Assembly: GCA_001784635.1 (NCBI GenBank)
Contig: MFRS01000009.1
Location: 370 to 9,220 of the forward strand
Source of the DNA: Candidatus Micrarchaeota archaeon RBG_16_49_10
Lineage (GTDB): Archaea; Aenigmatarchaeota; Aenigmatarchaeia; CG10238-14
DNA length: 8,851 bases
Reading direction: 5' to 3'
Below are positions 1-4,670 of the stretch, piece by piece. Positions within the stretch are counted from its first letter, which is position 1, and each line of letters starts with the position of its first letter. A model generated the notes under the pieces. The model worked only from the letters and a program-made list of their open reading frames with translations. It was not told the DNA's origin and made no database searches. The position numbers were made by a program, and so were the translations under genes.

Positions 1-45
1 AGCCATAAATTAAGATACCTTTTTAACATTAAATATTGGCCAAAA
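1..45 (-). promoter_or_regulatory. Possible promoter of a leaderless gene leaving the window
   Basis: Read on the minus strand, a TATA-like stretch (AATATTTAATG, about 26-36) lies roughly 26 bases before an ATG at 6-4 followed by GCT at 3-1. This is the spacing seen at other leaderless starts in this window. Only two codons of the putative gene are inside the window, so neither its existence nor its product can be judged. The region is AT-rich and otherwise holds nothing recognisable. Confidence 0.3.
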
Positions 46-70
46 ATACTTCATGCGGAGCAAGTTAGAT

Positions 71-748
71 TCACTTGGCCTTGGTCAGCCTTATCCCCTC
101 GCTGTCTATCTCCAGGGGATGCACCTGCATGTCGTGGTTCGTCCTCCTCATCTTCTTTATTATCAGGCTCCTCGGCGACCCGCCTATCACGTCCACCCCG
201 GCCTTCATCAGTATGACCCCGTCAGCCACGAACTCCTCCACCCCGAACTTGCTCCAGTTCTCGATCGGGACCTCGGATATGAGTATCGCGGTCACGTTCC
301 TCTTCTTCAGCTCCTTCATCAGCTTGATCATGTTGTACCTGATCTCTATCGACTTGTCCGTGACCTCGCAGAACAGGGTTATCGAGTCGATCACCAGCAG
401 GTCGGCCTTCATCTCATCGAGGTACTCTATGACTATCTCCACCAGCTTCTTGACCCTCTGGATGTCTATGTAGACTATCTTGAAGGTGCCCTTCTCCACC
501 GCGGAGCGCAGGTCCTTCTCGATGTACTCGACGTCGTCCAGTATGTTGTCGGCCAGCTGCTGCAGGGTGATGTAAAGGCCCTTCATGCCGTTGGCTATGT
601 TCTTCCAGAGGAACTGGCACGAGAGCATCGTCTTCCCCGTCCCGGCCTCGCCGGAGAGCAGTATTATGGACCCCGGGATGAACCCGCCCTCGAGTATCTT
701 GTCCAGACCAGGTATCGAGGTGGTTATCCTTTCAGGTGGCTTCTTCAT
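71..748 (-). CDS. KaiC/RadA-superfamily ATPase, single domain, Glu pair replaced by Gln-Gln
   Basis: A 225-residue single-domain RecA-fold ATPase of the archaeal KaiC-like (Rad55-type) group, probably cytosolic and regulatory or DNA-associated. Numbering from the TTG one codon upstream, it shows the N-terminal ITTSIPGLDKILEGG signature (9-23), Walker A GEAGTGKT (34-41), Walker B LLVIDS (118-123), and the C-terminal RSLIIKKMR...HDMQVHPLEI...EGI block typical of archaeal KaiC-like proteins. KaiC-family proteins normally carry two Glu after the second strand (FxSxEE or YITLEE) that activate water. Here the motif reads YITLQQ, with Gln at 64-65 and codons CAG CAG. ATP binding should be kept, but hydrolysis may be weak. 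The ATG at 748 is preferred over the TTG at 751 because it lies about 25 bases from a TATA box at 771-779. The gene is monocistronic by appearance. The family call is firm, but the cellular role is unknown. Confidence 0.92.
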   Translation of the reverse strand: MKKPPERITTSIPGLDKILEGGFIPGSIILLSGEAGTGKTMLSCQFLWKNIANGMKGLYITLQQLADNILDDVEYIEKDLRSAVEKGTFKIVYIDIQRVKKLVEIVIEYLDEMKADLLVIDSITLFCEVTDKSIEIRYNMIKLMKELKKRNVTAILISEVPIENWSKFGVEEFVADGVILMKAGVDVIGGSPRSLIIKKMRRTNHDMQVHPLEIDSEGIRLTKAK

Positions 749-770
749 CAATAAAGATTTGTTTTGGCAG

Positions 771-779
771 CTTAAATTT
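771..779 (-). promoter_or_regulatory. TATA box of the KaiC-like gene
   Basis: On the minus strand the bases read AAATTTAAG, with 22 bases between the end of the box and the ATG at 748. That predicts transcription starting at or within a few bases of the start codon, so the mRNA is probably leaderless. No Shine-Dalgarno sequence is visible in front of the ATG, which fits. Confidence 0.6.
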
Positions 780-852
780 CTGACAAGCGATAGAAGCGGA
801 ATTTCTATTTTGTGTACTTAGGCTTAGAGGCGGCTATTGTGACAACAAATTT

Positions 853-1053
853 TCATGGGCCGTATAAAAGACTTTTTGTCGAGTATTCTTGTCGGCGAAG
901 ATAGTCTATCCCTTTCTGAGTTATTTGCAATCCTCCTTTTCTCCACCTGACAAGACCCTGATTTTCCAAACCTAGAAAATCTTCTCGTTCCCCTTGAATA
1001 TGATAAGAAGGTATAAACCTTCTTTCTCCAAACAGTACTCTTAAACTTGTCAC
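853..1053 (-). CDS. Small winged-helix-like protein
   Basis: A 66-residue basic protein. Its second half, LGLENQGLVRWRKG (27-40) followed by LQITQKGIDYL (42-52), has the pattern of a recognition helix, beta wing and last helix of a winged helix-turn-helix (LExxGLV...ITxKGxxYL). A full winged helix usually has two more helices before this point. The N-terminal 25 residues are too short for a normal set, so this is a minimal or truncated domain. The start is GTG at 1053 with GGTGG six to ten bases upstream. A stop (TAA) occurs shortly before in this frame, so the protein cannot extend far. Another frame is also open here, but it encodes a Lys/Arg/Ser-rich string without pattern. GC is low (about 33-43% in sampled lines). 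It is divergent from the pilin gene and may regulate it, which is inference only. Confidence 0.5.
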   Translation of the reverse strand: MTSLRVLFGERRFIPSYHIQGEREDFLGLENQGLVRWRKGGLQITQKGIDYLRRQEYSTKSLLYGP

Positions 1054-1094
1054 TATACCACCAATTCTTAGTTTCCTTCTTTATACAACTCAAG

Positions 1095-1104
1095 ACTTAA
1101 ATAA
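1095..1104. promoter_or_regulatory. TATA-like box usable in both directions
   Basis: The bases read ACTTAAATAA on the plus strand and TTATTTAAGT on the minus strand. On the minus strand the box would start RNA near 1074, some 20 bases before the GTG of the small winged-helix gene. On the plus strand it lies about 27 bases before an ATG at 1128 that opens a 28-codon reading frame. Either or both uses are possible. The symmetry of the box means direction cannot be decided from sequence. Confidence 0.45.
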
Positions 1105-1127
1105 CTTTCGCTGGATTCCTTGTAAAA

Positions 1128-1214
1128 ATGTACCGTCTGGCTCCGCTTTTTGGAAAATCCTCGGGGATTCCCCAGGGAGTGCAATTTCACAACGAGACAG
1201 CTACCCAACTGTGA
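1128..1214 (+). CDS. Possible leaderless micro-ORF, 28 residues
   Basis: This short frame begins at ATG 1128 and ends at TGA 1212-1214. Its peptide starts MYRLAPLFGKSSGIPQ and has ordinary amino-acid composition. The only support is position: the ATG sits about 27 bases after a TATA-like box (1095-1104), as at other leaderless starts nearby, and the surrounding 236-base gap has no other content. No Shine-Dalgarno sequence is present. A frame of this length arises easily by chance, so this is a candidate rather than a call. No family is recognised. Confidence 0.2.
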   Translation: MYRLAPLFGKSSGIPQGVQFHNETATQL

Positions 1215-1236
1215 TAGAGTGGAAATTCCTACCGGA

Positions 1237-1281
1237 CGAAAATATTTATTAAGCCAAAAGTCGAATATTGTTCTCAGGAGG
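1237..1281 (+). promoter_or_regulatory. Promoter and Shine-Dalgarno site of the pilin gene
   Basis: A BRE-like CGAAA (1237-1241) leads into AATATTTATT (1241-1250), a strong archaeal TATA box that predicts RNA starting near 1270. A perfect AGGAGG lies at 1276-1281, eight bases before the ATG at 1290. This is the best Shine-Dalgarno sequence in the window. It fixes the start codon and suggests efficient translation, as expected for a surface structural protein. Confidence 0.75.
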
Positions 1282-1289
1282 CTAATGTA

Positions 1290-1667
1290 ATGAAAAGAAA
1301 AGGACAAGCGGCAATGGAATACCTGATGACGTACGGCTGGGCCATCCTGATCATAATAGTAGTGATCGGCGCCCTCTGGAAGATGGGCGTATTCTCGACC
1401 AGCTCGACAGTGACATGCAGCCCTTGCTTCAGCTACTTCGCCTACAGGGACTATGCAGGCGGCACTCTGAAGCTTAGGAACGGTCCCCAGACGGTCAACA
1501 TAACGTCCGTCGTAGGAGGGGATGACCCCACAACCACGCAATTCACGGCAGGACAGGACGTAACGATAGACGGGATAGCAACAACAGGGGACGTGGACTT
1601 GACGCTGACGTACACGAACGTCGATTCAGGGCTTTCGCACACGGATACCGCTACAATCCATAACTAA
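1290..1667 (+). CDS. Pilin-like protein with class III (EppA-type) signal peptide
   Basis: A 125-residue exported pilin-like protein. Residues 1-5 (MKRKG) are the basic leader, and cleavage is expected after Gly5, leaving Gln6 at +1 and Glu10 at +5 (QAAMEYL). This is the hallmark of class III signal peptides processed by archaeal EppA-type peptidases. Residues 13-29 form the hydrophobic N-terminal helix that packs into the pilus core or anchors the protein in the membrane. The remainder is short, Thr/Gly/Asp-rich and beta-like (NGPQTVNIT, DVDLTLTYT). A CSPC pair at 43-46 just after the helix could form a disulfide or bind metal. The start is set by AGGAGG at 1276-1281. The gene stands alone with its own promoter and T-rich terminator, and no peptidase, assembly ATPase or second pilin is in view. 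The export class is firm, while assembly into a filament is inference. Confidence 0.9.
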   Translation: MKRKGQAAMEYLMTYGWAILIIIVVIGALWKMGVFSTSSTVTCSPCFSYFAYRDYAGGTLKLRNGPQTVNITSVVGGDDPTTTQFTAGQDVTIDGIATTGDVDLTLTYTNVDSGLSHTDTATIHN

Positions 1668-1670
1668 GGA

Positions 1671-1702
1671 GTTTTTCTTTTTTTCTTTGTTTTTTTCTTC
1701 TT
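1671..1702 (+). terminator. T-rich transcription terminator after the pilin gene
   Basis: Starting four bases after the stop codon, three runs of T (five, seven and seven bases), separated by C, CTTTG and similar, follow in close order. Archaeal polymerase terminates on such T-tracts without needing a hairpin, and none is visible here. The tract separates the strongly expressed pilin gene from the orphan promoter at 1726. Confidence 0.7.
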
Positions 1703-1725
1703 CCTTTAGAGTGTTTTCCATATTC

Positions 1726-1740
1726 TGCAAAGGCTTAAAT
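1726..1740 (+). promoter_or_regulatory. BRE/TATA element, first copy of a 15-base pair of repeats
   Basis: The bases TGCAAAGGCTTAAAT combine a BRE-like CAAAGG with the TATA-like CTTAAAT. The same 15 bases occur at 2124-2138. From this copy RNA should start around 1762, at the ATG at 1764, so the downstream orphan is probably leaderless. This argues against the earlier in-frame ATG at 1746, which would lie upstream of the RNA start. Confidence 0.65.
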
Positions 1741-1763
1741 TTGTAATGGGGCTGAATTATAGG

Positions 1764-1940
1764 ATGCCCTCATACTTTCCAATTCCAGAAGGGGTGAAAT
1801 ACCGCCCTCTTCTAACCAAGCATGGGCCACACCTAATAAAGGATATTGAAATAACCCTATGGGTTATGCTCTCCAAAAGGCGTATTCCCCAAACGACACA
1901 TGGGTTGCGCTCCCCCGCCATTCTAGCGGATGGCCTTTGA
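1764..1940 (+). CDS. Orphan protein, N-terminal part before an apparent frameshift
   Basis: This frame opens at ATG 1764 (MPSYFPIPEGVKYRPLL...) about 25 bases after the TATA box at 1733-1740, and an in-frame ATG at 1746 is also possible. The text reads as normal protein up to about 1850 (HLIKDIE). After that the frame yields LSKRRIPQTTHGLRSP and stops, while a second frame starting near 1850 carries the plausible continuation (NNPMGYALQKAYSPNDTW...). The two join if one A is restored in the GAAATAAC run at 1848-1855, giving GAA AAT AAC. The intact protein would be about 130 residues. It is not recognised, and it has no signal peptide, membrane segment or familiar motif. Whether the break is a real mutation or a sequence error cannot be decided here. 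Confidence 0.45.
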   Translation: MPSYFPIPEGVKYRPLLTKHGPHLIKDIEITLWVMLSKRRIPQTTHGLRSPAILADGL

Positions 1941-2161
1941 TTTATAACGGGTTAGCTATAAGGAGAAGTGGTTTCGAGGAGGACGCAGTAAGGCAAGGCT
2001 TGGAGTATAACCCTAAGAAATATCACTACAGGCTGACTCACCCACTATTCGCGATGTGGCTGATGCATGCATTCGGGAGGGAGGGCTATGACTTACGGGG
2101 AATACCCCTCTATGAAGAGTTTTTGCAAAGGCTTAAATCTGTTGCTTCTCATGAATTTTGA
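1859..2161 (+). CDS. Orphan protein, C-terminal part after an apparent frameshift
   Basis: A 100-residue frame, likely the body of the orphan whose N-terminus is encoded at 1764-1850. It is rich in aromatic residues (SGWPLIYNGLAIRR, KKYHYRLTHPLFAMWLMHAF) and ends EEFLQRLKSVASHEF, which looks like a globular protein with a helical C-terminus. No family is recognised. The frame's own ATG at 1859 has neither a TATA box nor a Shine-Dalgarno sequence at a useful distance, while the promoter at 1726-1740 serves the other frame. This is why a broken single gene is preferred over two genes. The last codons (FLQRLK) are made by the second copy of the 15-base promoter element that drives the next gene. 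GC is near 47%, below the conserved neighbours. Confidence 0.55.
   Translation: MGYALQKAYSPNDTWVALPRHSSGWPLIYNGLAIRRSGFEEDAVRQGLEYNPKKYHYRLTHPLFAMWLMHAFGREGYDLRGIPLYEEFLQRLKSVASHEF
2124..2138 (+). promoter_or_regulatory. BRE/TATA element, second copy, inside the preceding coding sequence
   Basis: TGCAAAGGCTTAAAT is identical to the element at 1726-1740. RNA should start near 2160-2162, just before the ATG at 2170. The element lies within the last codons of the orphan frame that ends at 2161, so promoter and coding sequence share these bases. Confidence 0.6.
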
Positions 2162-2169
2162 GTGATAAT

Positions 2170-2379
2170 ATGGCTGGGGATGACTATACTAAATTGAGAT
2201 TGCCGTTGGACTATGAATTCATAACGGACGGCGGTCTTTACCGAGTTTTGAAATCGATGGGTGACAAGCAAATCGCCGTTTTTAGTTGGTCCAAGCCACC
2301 CGTCAATTCGACAGTTGAATACTTGACATATTGGCACTCAAGGGGAATGGACCCAGAGAAATATATGCCACTTACATGA
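2170..2379 (+). CDS. Small protein of unknown function, 69 residues
   Basis: The predicted protein starts MAGDDYTKLRLPLDYEF and ends HSRGMDPEKYMPLT. It is mixed alpha/beta by appearance, with no membrane segment, signal or recognised motif. ATG 2170 is chosen because it follows the predicted RNA start (2160-2162) by only a few bases. A TTG at 2158 in the same frame is the alternative and would add four residues. The gene begins eight bases after the end of the preceding orphan frame but has its own copy of that gene's promoter element, so the two are likely co-regulated rather than only co-transcribed. Its 3' end overlaps the 3' end of herA on the opposite strand by eight bases. Confidence 0.6.
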   Translation: MAGDDYTKLRLPLDYEFITDGGLYRVLKSMGDKQIAVFSWSKPPVNSTVEYLTYWHSRGMDPEKYMPLT

Positions 2380-3418
2380 AGGCTTCCATGTCCTTCTCCT
2401 TCTCTTTGGTCTTAGCTTTGTACTTAAGCAGTGCCTCTTCGAAAGGTATTCCCTTCTCAGACTTCTGGCTCTTCCTCCCTCTCACCCTCACGAGCACTGG
2501 ATGGTTGACGGCCTCCCCTACTATTAATGCCTCCCCAACGCGCAGGCCAGGTATCGTCTTCACTACATCCGAGTTAAGTCCCTCTGAGCTCTTTCCTATG
2601 TGGTCAAGGTCGTAGGGGTTGGTGACGCGCAGGATTATGTGGGTGTTGCACTGCGATAGGGCGGTGGTACTCAGTTGTATAGGCCTCTGGGATATCAGCA
2701 CTAGGGAAGCGTGGAACTTCCTTCCCTCCCTCGCAATGGTCTCTATTATCCTCCTTGACAGCGCACCCTCCTTCCGGGTCCCCTCCGGGCAGAAGTTGTG
2801 CGCCTCCTCTACGACGAAGATGAACGGCGCAATCTTCCCGTCCCTCCTCTGGTTGAAGAGCTGCCTTGCAAAGTATGTGACTATCATCTGCTTCTCCTTC
2901 ATGCTGACGAAGTCCGATACGTCCAGCACGCTCAGCTGGCCGGGTTTCACAAGCTCCGCCATGCTCGGTCTTGTGTAATTCGAGAACAGGTCCTTGCTCT
3001 CGAGCCCCATTATCCAGCTTATCAGCACGTCCTTCGTGACCCTCTTTATCTCGCTGGTCTCTATCGCGGTCACCAGCTCCTTGAAGCCGTACTGCCTCTT
3101 CTTCGACCTCAGGTTCTCTATTATACCGTAAAGCTCTCTAGACTGCGCCGGGGAGATCTGCGGTATGAACTCCATCAGCTGGTAGGTGGAGAGGGCCGAT
3201 GCGGCGATGGATATGTTTTTCTTGTCGAACACCTTCACCGACTGCCCGTACCTCTTGTCCTTCGCAAAGCCGACATACTCAGCGTGCGGGTCGATGACTA
3301 TTATGGCCGGCTTCCCGAGCTCCTCCATCCTATCCAAAAGCTCCTCGAAGAGCACGCTGGTCAGGTAGCTCTTCCCCGAGCCGGATATGGCCAGTATCGC
3401 GATGTGCTTCTGGAACAT
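2372..3418 (-). CDS. herA: HerA helicase, C-terminal ATPase part (gene split by a frameshift)
   Basis: This is the motor of an archaeal HerA, the hexameric FtsK/HerA-family translocase that partners nuclease NurA and, with Mre11-Rad50, resects DNA ends. In this 348-residue frame, Walker A is SGSGKS (12-17), the HerA-type IDPHAEY block is at 42-48, Walker B is VVEEAH (202-207), the RRIIETIAREGRKF helix lies around 222-235, and the sensor SQRP is at 243-246, followed by NTHIILRVTNPYDL. All core residues are present. The Met used as start (3418) sits inside the domain. Sixteen codons upstream in the same frame read DSFHDLEARVNLTR, which is normal HerA text, but they have no start codon there. 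The N-terminal half is in another frame at 3460-3879. Joined, the protein would be about 502 residues, close to the usual HerA length. Confidence 0.9.
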   Translation of the reverse strand: MFQKHIAILAISGSGKSYLTSVLFEELLDRMEELGKPAIIVIDPHAEYVGFAKDKRYGQSVKVFDKKNISIAASALSTYQLMEFIPQISPAQSRELYGIIENLRSKKRQYGFKELVTAIETSEIKRVTKDVLISWIMGLESKDLFSNYTRPSMAELVKPGQLSVLDVSDFVSMKEKQMIVTYFARQLFNQRRDGKIAPFIFVVEEAHNFCPEGTRKEGALSRRIIETIAREGRKFHASLVLISQRPIQLSTTALSQCNTHIILRVTNPYDLDHIGKSSEGLNSDVVKTIPGLRVGEALIVGEAVNHPVLVRVRGRKSQKSEKGIPFEEALLKYKAKTKEKEKDMEAFM

Positions 3419-3879
3419 CCTGGTGAGGTTGACCCTCGCCTCCAGGTCATGGAACGAATCCTCCCTATATCCAGACCCTTTTCGCTGTCGAAGCCCAGGA
3501 ACTCGGAAAGTATCTTGATGTCGGCATCCTTCACTGCGGTGCCTGGAGATGGTGGTAATGTCACTCTCTTCATTAGGCCTTGGTCATAGACGCCAAGAGG
3601 GGTGGTCTTCGCGACCAGGTATTCCCACCTCTCGACGGGGAACATCTCGGTCAATGCCCGGCCGGACTTCTCGTACTCCCTGACCGACTCGGCCTGCATG
3701 AAGTACCTGTTGGTCTTTATGATGTCGTCTATCCTGCCTATCAGGATGCCGTTCTCGGTCTCCACCTGCACGAACTGGCCCTTGTTCGCGGGGTTGCCGG
3801 TGGCCTCCTTGATGACGAAGTCGAACTTGAACGTGGACGGCCCATCGAAGGACGAGATGACGGTGCCTATGGTCTTCAT
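3361..3879 (-). CDS. herA: HerA helicase, N-terminal HAS-barrel part (gene split by a frameshift)
   Basis: Residues 1 to about 139 are the HAS-barrel and linker of HerA: GTVISS..., KGQFVQVETENGILIGRI, TNRYF, and TTPLGVY...PPSPGTAV...FLGFDSEKGLDIG. The barrel helps build the hexamer and contact NurA. After GLDIG the frame turns into Arg/Ser-rich text and stops inside the ATPase region. The proper continuation is in the frame of the downstream part and starts at GAT 3460-3458, so one base is missing within 3460-3466 (AGGGAGG on the minus strand). The ATG at 3879 is preferred over a TTG at 3906 because MKTIGTV matches the normal start of the barrel. The gene follows the orphan at 3928-4551, with 48 bases between that stop and this ATG and a separate TATA-like box in the gap. 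Confidence 0.85.
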   Translation of the reverse strand: MKTIGTVISSFDGPSTFKFDFVIKEATGNPANKGQFVQVETENGILIGRIDDIIKTNRYFMQAESVREYEKSGRALTEMFPVERWEYLVAKTTPLGVYDQGLMKRVTLPPSPGTAVKDADIKILSEFLGFDSEKGLDIGRIRSMTWRRGSTSPGCSRSTSRYWPYPARGRAT

Positions 3880-3909
3880 GGGAAATATATTGGGCTGAAA
3901 AGACAAATA

Positions 3910-3922
3910 GTTTAATTAAAAT
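3910..3922 (-). promoter_or_regulatory. TATA-like box of herA
   Basis: On the minus strand the bases read TTTTAATTAAAC. The centre lies about 37 bases before the ATG at 3879, predicting a leader of roughly ten bases. The box directly follows the stop codon of the upstream orphan, so herA can be expressed independently of it. Confidence 0.45.
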
Positions 3923-3927
3923 CGTTT

Positions 3928-4551
3928 CTAGTACTTATCAATCAATTCAATTCTTTTAGGCAACAGAGTACCGTCTGATTTAGCCAATCTGTTATAAACA
4001 ATATCCCCAACAGCATGCGGGTTTCTATAAACTCTCGAGGGAATGGACACATTCAAACTTTTAGCCGACTCACGCCCAGATTCTGGAATCACATCCACTA
4101 TAACTGTTGCATTCTCTACTCCAGGTAGTAAGTCCCTAGAAACTGGATAGAACCCCTTGCTTGGATTTTCCACCATCCCGATTAAACCGGCTAATCTGTC
4201 GTCATTTTTTACTCTCTCCCTGTATCTCTGAACACCTTCAGCCACCAAATTAACACAGTACATGACTAAAGTGCCAACAACACCTTGTGGAGTTGGCCCG
4301 AGAACTGCAATCGGTAGTGCTGTTGTAGCTACAGCCACACCAAGACGGCTTGGTGGTGTTCCTTGTCTGTCCAAAACATGGATGTAAAACAGCAAAGATA
4401 GAGGAGGTTTGTCCCCGCCTTGCCGATTAGTATAGAGTGAATTATGGTCTTGTTGGAAATCATGTTCTGGGAAAATCGCCTCAATAATATCACTATACAT
4501 ACTGGAATCCGGGAGGCCATTTTTGAGACAACTTAGCATTCTATTAACCAT
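3928..4551 (-). CDS. AT-rich orphan protein of unknown function, 207 residues
   Basis: The protein is not recognised. Residues 1-50 are polar with Cys8. Residues 51-60 (LSLLFYIHVL) and 70-103 (LGVAVATTALP...GVVGTLVMYCVNLV) are hydrophobic, the latter broken by Pro and Gly. It could be a membrane hairpin or a buried core, and no clear signal peptide is seen. Residues 104-125 are charged (EGVQRYRERVKNDDRL). The C-terminal 80 residues look globular (VENATVIVDVIPESG, VGDIVYNRLAKSDG). GC is about 42-45% in sampled lines against 57-67% in herA and aIF5B, and codons end more often in A or T, consistent with later acquisition or weaker codon selection. It lies between herA (same strand, downstream) and the divergent phosphoesterase. 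The start is ATG 4551, with ATG 4539 possible. A TATA box at 4598-4607 supports a gene here. Confidence 0.75.
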   Translation of the reverse strand: MVNRMLSCLKNGLPDSSMYSDIIEAIFPEHDFQQDHNSLYTNRQGGDKPPLSLLFYIHVLDRQGTPPSRLGVAVATTALPIAVLGPTPQGVVGTLVMYCVNLVAEGVQRYRERVKNDDRLAGLIGMVENPSKGFYPVSRDLLPGVENATVIVDVIPESGRESAKSLNVSIPSRVYRNPHAVGDIVYNRLAKSDGTLLPKRIELIDKY

Positions 4552-4596
4552 TTAACCACTTAAATTATTGATTACTCTTTAGTGATAATACATGTA

Positions 4597-4612
4597 AAAT
4601 ATTTATACCTTT
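4597..4612 (-). promoter_or_regulatory. BRE/TATA element of the 207-residue orphan gene
   Basis: On the minus strand the bases read GAAAGGTATAAATATT: a BRE-like GAAAGG followed by TATAAATA, one of the best archaeal promoters in the window. RNA should start near 4578, giving a leader of about 27 bases before ATG 4551. The stretch also reads as ATATTTATA on the plus strand, but the phosphoesterase has its own closer box. Confidence 0.55.
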
Positions 4613-4628
4613 CTTTTCTGGTTGGTCG

Positions 4629-4641
4629 CCAAATTTATATT
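4629..4641 (+). promoter_or_regulatory. TATA box of the phosphoesterase gene
   Basis: The bases CCAAATTTATATT include a standard archaeal TATA core (AAATTTATAT, 4631-4640). RNA should start near 4662, about nine bases before the ATG at 4671. No Shine-Dalgarno sequence fits in so short a leader, which suggests leaderless-type initiation. Confidence 0.65.
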
Positions 4642-4670
4642 GAAAATATTGTAATTAACATAGGTTTCCT

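Noticed and set aside
53..754. Plus-strand open frame of 233 residues opposite the KaiC-like gene
   Set aside because: It is the antisense shadow of a GC-rich gene. The text is rich in Leu, His, Tyr and Val without motif or promoter, whereas the minus strand has full Walker motifs.
824..1093. Alternative minus-strand frame of 89 residues overlapping the small winged-helix gene
   Set aside because: It is rich in Lys, Arg and Ser without pattern. The other frame shows a winged-helix signature.
1150..1178. Small hairpin (AATCC-TCGG-GGATT) in the pilin upstream gap, as a possible riboswitch or attenuator
   Set aside because: The stem is only five pairs and lies before the predicted pilin RNA start. 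There is no further structure to support a regulatory RNA.
1068..1541. Minus-strand frame of 157 residues across the pilin gene and the gap before it
   Set aside because: Half is antisense to the pilin and the rest lies over its promoter. There is no coherent protein pattern and no plausible promoter.
2798..3589. Plus-strand open frame of 263 residues opposite herA
   Set aside because: Antisense shadow of the HerA ATPase coding frame. It has no promoter, Shine-Dalgarno sequence or recognisable domain.
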